Positions 56,530 to 64,000 of a stretch of DNA of 64,000 nt are shown in pieces. The position numbers and the translations under genes are program-made. How positions within the stretch are numbered: position 1 is the stretch's first letter; each line of letters starts with the position of its first letter. The notes beneath the pieces were generated by a model. That model was not told the origin of the DNA. It saw only the letters and a list, made by a program, of their open reading frames with translations, and made no database searches. Source of the DNA: Delia radicum (Eukaryota; Arthropoda; Insecta; Diptera; Anthomyiidae); assembly GCA_021234595.1 (NCBI GenBank), contig CM037853.1:37633974-37697973 (forward strand), in the 5' to 3' direction.

Positions 56530-57159
56530 ATCATCTGACTTTTATAAAAAAAGGAATAATTATTACGGTCCCTGATTTAAACAAAAAAAAAAATAAAAAA
56601 TAATTGGTTATCAAGAATGTAATTTTTAAAGTTTCTACCGATTTATTTACGAATAATAAGAAAAACCCAACTTTTATATTTTTTCATTTTCCTTCAGTTC
56701 CTCTTTCAAGAGCATGAATTTGCAGACATTTTCAATATGAATCCTCTTTAGGATTTATGCTCGTTGTGTCGATACTGCAACAACATACAATAGATATTTT
56801 GTTGTACGCACAAATTTTGCATATGCAACAGTTATAAATGATCATAAATTTAGCAAAATTGTAGCAATTTTTTTTTGTAAAGATAATTGTTTAGATTAAT
56901 TCATGTCAGTAGTTCTGTTTTTTTTTTTTTTTTTATTTTTTTTTTTTTTTTTTTTTTTTGTTTGTTATTTGAAAATTTATATTTTTTTTTTTGTTGAAGA
57001 ATGTGTTAAAATGTTGGATTATATAATTTGATTTGAAAAAAAGCTTGGACAGTTTCGTATTTTGAAAAGTTTTGTTATAAAATGCAAACTAGACTTTCTC
57101 ATTTACATTTATTTTGAGGATGGAACTTAATGTCTTGAAACAAAATAAGTTAAGTTGAA
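56530..57159. other. AT-rich spacer with poly(T) tracts
   Basis: Long T tracts at 56919-56959 and 56984-56994. No gene. Confidence 0.5.
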
Positions 57160-57281
57160 ATCTTAATATAATCCCTTAGACAACGAGTGATGTAAGTAGT
57201 TGAAAGATAATATTGTTTATGTTATATTAGGGTTGTCTTTCGTATGTATGGGCGAAGAATAGAAATGAGATTTTGACTGTA

Positions 57282-57298
57282 CCCCCCCCCCCCCCCCC
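57282..57298. repeat. Poly(C) run of 17
   Basis: Seventeen Cs in a row in an otherwise A/T-rich region, inside the left arm of element E. The opposite arm has only a short C/G run (GGGGGGCAGCCCC near 58860), so the run expanded after insertion or is a sequencing-length artefact. Confidence 0.9.
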
Positions 57299-57873
57299 AT
57301 GAAAATATTTGTTAGGGTGTCAAAATACGCCACGCTAAAAATTAAAGTTCTAGCATCGCCCTTGAAAATCAGGCCCCTTGGAAAAATGGTCATAATTTAA
57401 AAAAATATACAAACAAATTTTTTTTTCTTTAAAATTTAAAAAATATAAAATAATTTTTGTATAAAATAACTACTCAGGTAAAAAATATTACTTTCCCAGA
57501 AAATCGCTAACTAACCCTAACTTTGTGTCAAAAAAATTAATAAATATTTTGGGGGTACCTCAACGTGACTTTTTTGCATTTTTGAAAATTTTATTCAACA
57601 AAAATCAAAAACCTAGTGTTTGCTATCAAGTATTTTATTAAACACATCTCAAGTAGTAAATAAGCCAAGTACTGTGTATATCCGTTGGCATTTTTTTTTT
57701 TGAGCATTTTGATTCTCTGGGATTTTAAGGCTTTTTTTTATTTTTATACATTTTTACTTTAAAACAAGGTTTTAATAATATTTCATCAATATTATTGTAT
57801 ATGCTCTTTTATATGACTGTAATAACTAAATTATAAAATACTATTTTTTCTGTTGATAGTTAACCCATGTTAA

Positions 57874-58305
57874 CCTGGGGTCAAATATGACCCACGTAAG
57901 AAAAATGCAGCTTTATGGCAAAATTTATAAATAAAATAAAAAAATGAACAATTTAATTTATAGTTATTCTAAAAAATTTTCGTTAACCGTTTCTAGTCTT
58001 CGAGTTGGTCAATTTAGTAAAAATTAGAACTTAAAACTTTTCCATAATAAAAATTTTGAGGGAAAAAAATTTACACTATTAAATTAAAAATACGTTTTTC
58101 GAAAATACTCCTGAATATGTACAAAAAAATCAATTTTAATATGAATACAAATATCTGAATTTATACTAAATAATTAATTTTAATTTATTTTAAAATGTAA
58201 ATAAATTACAATTAGAAACATAAACAAAAAAAAATTTTATGTCATCTTTGTGATTTTTGACTCTTTAAAATACGAGGGTCAATTGTGACCCCCTGAAAAC
58301 ACAGG
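57874..58305. mobile_element. TTAA-flanked MITE in the centre of E
   Basis: TTAA at 57870-57873 and 58306-58309 borders a 432-bp segment with inverted ends CCTGGGGTCAAATATGACCC and the complement of CCTGTGTTTTCAGGGGGTCA. Each end has a GGGTCAA/TTGACCC hairpin. Piggy-Bac-type MITEs use TTAA, so this class is likely. Confidence 0.55.
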
Positions 58306-59250
58306 TTAACTATGAACACGAAAAATTATACTTTATAATAAAGTTATTACAATTATATAAAATAGCATACACAATAACATTGATGAAATATTACAAAAAT
58401 CTTTTTTAAAAAAAAATTCTATACAAATTTAAAAAAACGTTGAAATCCGCTAGAATCAAAATGCTCTAACAAAAATGTTTGCCAACGGATATCCGTAATA
58501 CTTATGTTATTTAATATTTGGGATGTGTTTAATAAAAAATTTGACAGCAAGGACTAGTTTTTTGGTTTTTGTTGAATAAAATTTTCAAAAATGTAAAAAA
58601 CTAACTTTTAGGTACACCCCAAATATATGTGCATTTTTTGACTGCAAGTTAGAATAAGTTAGCGATTTTCTGGGAAAATAATATTTTTTATCTGAGTAGT
58701 TGTTATTGAACCCAACACAAAAATTATATTACAACTTTAAATTTAGACAAAAATTTTTTTTTTTTTTTTTTTATATTTGGTAAATTTTTCCAAGGAGGCC
58801 TGATATTCAAGGGCGATGCGGGACACATTCCCGTTATACTACTACAAATATTTTAAGAGGGGGGCAGCCCCAAAAATCGCAAGTTGAAAAATAAGGACGA
58901 CCCTAATGTTATATTTAACAATTTCTATATATTTTCAGATATTAAAGTAATTCATGCCGTCAATGTGGGTATGCAAATTTTTATATTTTGTTAAGTATTG
59001 TAAATTATTTTTAAAATAATAACAAACAAATTTTTAAGATTTTCAGCAAATACATTAACTAAAGTATAATATTTTTAAAAAATTTAAATTTAAAAACTTT
59101 CTGAATTTTTTCCAGTCTACTAATATTCAGCAATATATTTTTTAACTTTTGCTGACATTGGCAAGTTTTTTGCAAGCTCCCTCCATACTAAAATTTTGCT
59201 GACTCATCTAATTTTTTTGCCGACTTTTCAAACATTTTTCTTTGAGTGTA

Positions 59251-59518
59251 GTTTTTAAAGAGGATTTATAAAATAACAGTTATTTTATAGTAACACTTAA
59301 AAAATTACTGTTATTGTTATTTAAAAATTTGAAAAACAATTGGAATTGTTAAAGTTGATTTTAAAGATAAAAATAAAAAAAAAAAAAATTTCAATAAGGA
59401 ATCTTTACAGGAGCGGATCTAGAAAAAGGTTTTGGGAATTGAAGTTTAGTAAATTTTTATGCTATTTTTACAAGTTAATTAATATGAGTGTAGACAAAGC
59501 TTCAACTTTGCTAATAGT
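59251..59518. other. AT-rich spacer with a MITE end
   Basis: At 59404-59440 GAGCGGATCTAGAAAAAGGT and TTTTGGGAATTGAAGTTTAG resemble the left end of the MITE at 14380. Otherwise nothing was seen. Confidence 0.4.
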
Positions 59519-60415
59519 AATTTTTTAACAACTTTATTGTTGGCAGCACTTTTTTTGGCAGCTCAGCTGTTTGCGTCTAACATGTTACTGTTTAACATGT
59601 TCAGTTTGGTCTATGGTTTAACCATGAATCGACTTACAATCGAACAACGTTTGCAGATTACTGAATTTTATTATCAAAATTCATGCTCGGTTAAGAAAGT
59701 GCAAATTGTGTTCAGCGACGAAGCTCATTTCTGGTTGAATGGATACGTGAACAAGCAAAATTGCCGTATTTGGTGTGAAGAGCAGCCAGAAGCATTCCAA
59801 GAACTGCCAATGCATCCCGTGTGGATTATGGGCCGGTGGCATCATTGGACAGTACTGTTTCAAAGACGACGAAGGAAGGAACGTTACTGTGAATGGCGAG
59901 CGCTACCGTGCGATGATTACAAATTTTTGTTTTACCCAAAATGGAAGAGCTCGACTTAGGTGGCATATGGTTTCAACAAGACGGTGCCACACAGCACGCG
60001 AAACAATGACAAAATTGAGAAGCGAGTTCGGTGAATAGTTTATTTCACTTTTGGGGCCGCCACAATCGTGCGATTTAACGTATTTAGACTTTTTTTTGTG
60101 GGACTATGTTAAGGTTCATGTCTATATGCACAAGCCTATAACGGTGGACGCACTAGAAGCCAATATTGAAGAATTTGTTCGTGAGATACCGGCCGACATG
60201 TTGCAGAGAGTATGCCACAAGTGAACCCGGAGTATGAACCATTTGAGGCGTAGCCGCGGTCAACAATTACATGAAATCATCTTTACACTTTACATCGTTT
60301 ATCGACTCAAATAAAGATTGCATACATTTCTCTAAGTTTTATGCACACAGAAAAAAATTTTGCTATTAACCAACTTTTTTAAATCAAATCAGAAAGCTCT
60401 TAAAAAATCACCCTT
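59519..60415 (+). mobile_element. DD41D Tc1/mariner element, copy 2 (same family as 1705-4184)
   Basis: The right end AAAATCACCCTT is followed by TA (60416-60417). The left end has lost about seven bases (starts ATTTTTTAACAAC instead of AAGGGTGATTTTTTACCAAC). It is co-linear with copy 1 in inverted orientation. A fragment of MITE A's end (60345-60380, CACAGAAAAAAATTTTGCTA) sits near its 3' end. Confidence 0.85.
59624..60255 (+). pseudogene. DD41D Tc1/mariner transposase pseudogene, copy 2
   Basis: The start MNRLTIEQRLQITEFYYQN gives the helix-turn-helix N-terminus. After SCSVKK the sequence jumps by deletion to QIVFSDEAHFWLNGYVNKQN, the first catalytic Asp in its family context. Next comes a scrambled stretch, then, in another frame (59775-60038), VTVNGERYRAMI. 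WFQQDGAT, the second Asp, is present in a third frame near 59970. The third motif, LDFFLW, is at about 60087, so all three catalytic residues can be read, but in different frames. The region between the DNA-binding domain and the first catalytic Asp is deleted. The last coded part is EIIFTL-like near 60285. Inactive. Confidence 0.85.
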
Positions 60416-60481
60416 TACTTTCACTAGAGCGCGTTTAAAGGCAAAGAAAATTACAAAAACTTCTTAATGATGTTTGGTTCT

Positions 60482-60721
60482 ACACAGCTATTTGCCAACA
60501 AAAATTCGGTTACTACGGCTCAAATTCCGTTATTACGAGTTTCAGATGGTTGGCACAACTTAACATTAGTGTTCGCAACAAAGTTAGGTTAATTCCACTG
60601 AATTGCAACACCCCAAATATTCAGAAATCGGATTTAAATATCATTGTACTAACTGAATTTATAAGCTGTTACCATTAATATCCACTTTTCAATTCGGTTG
60701 CCACATTATTTCTCTGTGTGT
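60482..60721 (-). mobile_element. MITE family A, copy 4 (opposite orientation)
   Basis: On the minus strand it reads CACACAGAGAAATAATGTGG at the start and TATAAATTCAGTTAGTAC in the middle, as in copies 1 and 2. Its far end is shortened (ACACAGCTATTTGCC). Confidence 0.78.
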
Positions 60722-62220
60722 ATATATCTGCTAAGGTTGATTAAAAACGCCGATAGACGTGTCATCTATAAGTTAATTTTGTTAATTGAAACGCCTCATG
60801 TGTGGCTTAAAGCTGCTTAGGGGGTTACCATATGTAATGCCAACTTTTTTTAATTCCGGTAAACAAACGATATTTTTTTTTGTTTTCTGATAAAAGCATG
60901 TTGAAAATGTTTCCAAAGTAGATAATAACAGTTAAAGTGATGCGTAATACATTTGGATAAGATTAACACCAGAAAATAAACGAAAGGTCCACTTTAGAGA
61001 ACAGGTCACTTTAGGGTACATTTCTCTATATTTTTCCATATATTTGGAAACATCTTAAATATATTTGAAATAAAAAAAAAAATACTTAAATAATAATTCT
61101 TAGGTCGATTAAAACACTTTTGGCATTAAACTATGTTTATGTCTCTATTAATATCACTCATACGCCCCATATGTCATTAAAGTTCAAAAGACACAAGCAG
61201 AAAAATATCTAGTAATAGTTACACTCGTATTAATGTAAGAAAAAATTTTTTTTATTACAATTTTTTTTTTTTTTTGGTAACGTTATTAAAATGATACGTT
61301 CAATCAATAACATAATGAACAGGTAGTAAGTAGTAGGTACCCTACATATATTGGTGGCAAAACAACAAACCATCAATAATCGAATTGAAAACCAAGGATA
61401 GAAAAAAAAACTACATCAAAAAAAAAAAGAAAAATAAAACAAAATCAAGTCACAAATTATTGCAAAATTGAGTCACGATTTTAAACTGAAAAGGAATTTG
61501 AAGTAGAAAAAAAAAACTTAAAACAATAATAAAGCTAAGAGACAATTTTAACAAGTAATAGGGAGTTTGTAACCATACTTTGACAAACTGCCAAACAAAA
61601 TGACAGACGGGCAGACAGACATGCTGGGTAAACTACTGCCAAATAGACAAACTGAACAATTTACTACTATCGACAATATTTGGTAAATAATAAATAGTTA
61701 AGGTATAGCAAGTGCTTACAGTTTTTTTTTTTTTTTAACGTGAATTCTTATTTAAAGTTTTTCTTCAATTTTGTTTTTGAGGGTTTGTCAATATTCTATG
61801 GTTTTTGAGTTGATATCTTTTTTTTTTTTATTTTTTATTGCAACATTTGCAAAGTGACTACAACGTTGGTTGCAAACAAAAAAAAACTAGAGAAGAAAAA
61901 ACAACAAACAATTCACACAATTCTATAAATAAAATCTACCCAGAAAATATTACAAAAAAAAATTTAACAGTACAATAAACGCTATGAACTGACATAACCC
62001 AGACGAAATAACTGTCAAACATACTTGAAAGCATTTGTGGCTCAGAATTGACAATAGTGTCATACAAATTAAAATAAAAAAAAAAAAAAACATATTCTTT
62101 AATACACGTGCAAATGCAATCGATTGTTCACACTGACTGTTGTTTTTAAATTCTGGTTAATTAATGTTTCGATTAATTTAACTAATTCATATTAATTCCA
62201 TTTAACTAAATAACCCCAGA
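60722..62220. other. AT-rich spacer
   Basis: No supported gene, RNA or clear repeat. ATGACAGACGGGCAGACAGA at about 61600 is a short purine-rich repeat. Confidence 0.4.
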
Positions 62221-62460
62221 AACAATTTTACGGAGTCTCCGTAACTTACGGAATCATGAATTCGTTAGTGACGGAACGTTTACGGTCCTAAAAAAGGTAT
62301 GCATAAAAGGCGATACGAAAACGGAGCGTAAACGTACCGTAACATCGGAATTTCGAAAAGAATCCGTTTTTACGTATCCGTTTCGGTGCCGATTGAAAAT
62401 GATTATACCGATTTTAATACGGAATAACTGCGTCACATGCGGATCCGGTTTTCATCTTTT
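62221..62460. repeat. Region of repeated TACGGA motifs
   Basis: ACGGA/CCGTA motifs occur at least ten times in 240 bases, including the palindrome TTACGGAGTCTCCGTAA (62228-62244). The CpG-rich motif is unusual here. It may be a decayed repeat family. Confidence 0.45.
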
Positions 62461-63257
62461 ACAGTTGGAGTTATCAATTTGTTAAATAAAAAAATTAATT
62501 ATTTAAAAAAAATTATCAATCTTTCCTAAGCGTATCTCTTTGTTAAACCAGTCAGAAACGTGGAAATATATAAAAAAATAATATGAATATTCTCTTATCC
62601 CGAATCTGGCAATAACAGTGATCTTATCAATACAAATCTGACATAAAGAGGTGGTACTACAAAAGTTACTAAATATCTCTACCAGGGTTCAAAACCCACG
62701 ACTGCATTATAAATATGGATGGTTCTTGCAAATATTGTCCCTAAATATTTGCATTTTACCCTCGCTGTCAAATTTTACAATTACTTTGGGGAAACGATTT
62801 TCAAAAATTTTTTCTTGTATATTTAAAATAAAAAAGCTTTTAACATAGATTTGTATTTCCGGCGATTTTATATATTAGTGATTATGTTATACTTGGTATT
62901 TTTTCATTAGCATTGAAAATTCATTAGAATTAGTTAACTTATGCTACTGCCAAAAAACTGTCACTACCATTTAATTGTAATAAAAGTTATTAGCGTAAGA
63001 ATTTGAAAATGAAATCACATTAAGGCCTAAAACCGAATTGCAATTGCGCAAAGAAAGCATTTGTTTACAAAAAAAATTTTGTGTAAATTGTAACACTGAA
63101 TACGGGAACGAAATGGAACGAGGAACTAACTTTCTATATGCTATAACATATGTTTATGTTTGTACTATCACGTAAATAAGTAAAAAAAAAAAGATATCCC
63201 CTATGGCTGTTTTATAAAAGTTTATCTCCCGGGATCTCTCTCGGACCAAACCTATTA
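62461..63257. other. AT-rich spacer
   Basis: Nothing gene-like was seen. CTCCCGGGATCTCTCTCGGA at about 63226 is close to the border of the following LINE. Confidence 0.4.
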
Positions 63258-64000
63258 TAGTAGATTAGATTAGATTATAGTGGCACTATGCACTGCGACC
63301 AGAAATTGGTATTTTGTGCTGCCAGCGAATACACCCTATAGGTTCAGGCTCCCTACGAAGCCAATTATCCTACCAGGTGAACAGTTCCAAACGTCCGATG
63401 GCGTCACTATTCGATCACCAAAATAACGCACCCTCCTGTCGGAGAGCCTCGGACATTTGCAGAGAACATGCTCAGAGGTCTCGGGTTCCCATTCACAAAA
63501 CCTGCACGTATCCGTAGAGGATCGTCCCATCTTGTACAATTGATGCCACAGTGTCCTGTGAGGTAACCCGTTACGGTCCTTAGTTCGCCCCTCGTCATAG
63601 ACAAGAGTTTCCGCGACCTCTCCCCAGAGGGAGATATAAACAGCCTCGCCTGTCGCTGCCCAGGCGATCTGGCCCAATAGGCCCCAAACTCCGACTCCCT
63701 CCATCTTCTGAGCTTCTCTCTGACATACCCATTGGGTACGCCACAGAAGGGTTCCGGGCCAATGAATTGTCGACGAGCTCCGCAGTTGGCTAAACAGTCA
63801 GCCCGTTCTTTGCCCTCATGCCCCTCATGGCCTGGAACCCAGCCCAGTGTCAAGGAGTTGTTAAGCCCTAGACGATTTAGAGAGTCGATACATTCCTCAA
63901 CCAGACCAGACAACACATCTTGAGCCCTCAAGGCACCAAGTGCCGCTTGGCTGTCAGATAGAATGTAGATCGTGGCCCCCCGTGTCCTCCTCCGCAGACA
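63258..64000 (-). mobile_element. LINE with RNase H, 3' part; continues beyond the window
   Basis: On the minus strand the last part of ORF2, a short 3' UTR and a tail of ATAATCTAATCTAATCTA repeats (63258-63280) are present. The body is GC-rich, in sharp contrast to the surrounding DNA. A LINE with RNase H and a short-repeat tail instead of poly(A) suggests the I/LOA/R1 side of non-LTR elements. Confidence 0.82.
63336..64000 (-). pseudogene. LINE ORF2 C-terminus: RNase H domain and zinc knuckle, frameshifted
   Basis: From 64000 downward the frame reads TIYILSDSQAALGAL, the second acidic block of RNase H, and later SLTLGWVPGHEGHEGKERAD with LANCGA, the catalytic His/Asp region. It would remove RNA from the RNA-DNA hybrid. 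LLSMTRGELRTVTGYLTGHC follows. Near 63540 the frame shifts. In the next frame (63336-63704) CRFCEWEPETSEHVLCKCPR forms a CCHC zinc motif that ends ORF2, and GFVGSLNL precedes the stop. Upstream reverse transcriptase is outside the window. Only one frameshift was seen, so this copy may be young. Confidence 0.88.

Larger units (their letters stand above)
57228..58905. mobile_element. Element E: 1.7 kb near-palindrome
   Basis: The ends TAGGGTTGTC and GACGACCCTA are flanked by the 9-bp direct repeat ATGTTATAT (57219-57227, 58906-58914). The arms, about 620 bp each, pair almost end to end (GCATCGCCCTTGAA, ATTTTCCCAGAAAATCGCTA and GTATATCCGTTGGC blocks). A TTAA-flanked insert occupies the centre. 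Long arms and 9 bp suggest a Mutator-like element. The TAGGG end and a shorter reading of the duplication would fit hAT. Confidence 0.8.
57160..59248. mobile_element. Element B, right-half copy (B4), interrupted by E
   Basis: GTGATGTAAGTAGTTGAAAG (57187) and, after E, TTTCTATATATTTTCAGATA and GATTTTCAGCAAATACATTA match B1/B2. It ends TTTCTTTGAGTG then TA (59249-59250). The left half is missing. Confidence 0.78.

Overview
This is a very AT-rich eukaryotic window with no recognisable host gene. Almost everything that can be identified is a transposable element or repeat. The mix is Tc1/mariner elements of the DD41D type and of the classic mariner type, hAT-, pogo- and piggyBac-like MITEs, Jockey-like and RNase H-bearing LINEs, and a tRNA-derived SINE. 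It suggests an insect genome, most likely a fly (Diptera). The evidence is the type of transposons, not any host gene.

Region by region. 1-7 kb: a satellite unit split by a DD41D mariner (1705-4184), which itself carries a foldback insert, then a pogo-like MITE and a classic mariner with a foreign insert (5287-6697). 7-13 kb: MITEs, a LINE 3' end fused to a SINE (9547-10025), and a piggyBac-like repeat. 13-18 kb: two interlocked inverted repeats, a deleted DD41D mariner and a foldback. 19-24 kb: a candidate 4.4 kb element with GAGG ends and a degenerate C-terminal coding fragment (23252-23575). 25-29 kb: a 1.6 kb foldback with a nested MITE, then a second classic mariner. 29-39 kb: several MITE families and a DD41D mariner (33655-34440). 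40-47 kb: a nest of elements, M > N > B > {C, D}. Element C (42047-44517) has about 0.5 kb terminal inverted repeats and the only long ORF in the window (420 codons, minus strand). 47-53 kb: a TTAA-flanked MITE, a SINE, a 385-bp satellite array and A-rich DNA. 53-59 kb: a hAT-like palindromic MITE, a LINE reverse-transcriptase pseudogene, an inverted pair of 39-bp tandem arrays, and a 1.7 kb near-palindrome. 59-64 kb: another deleted DD41D mariner, MITE copies and the 3' part of an RNase H-bearing LINE running off the end.

Nearly all coding remnants are broken by frameshifts, internal deletions or lost catalytic residues, so the window reads as a graveyard of layered insertions. The most interesting parts are element C, whose 4-bp target duplication can be proved from an empty-site copy within this window, and the possibly related element at 19-24 kb. 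Repeat families are given working letters (A, B, C and so on) that have meaning only here.
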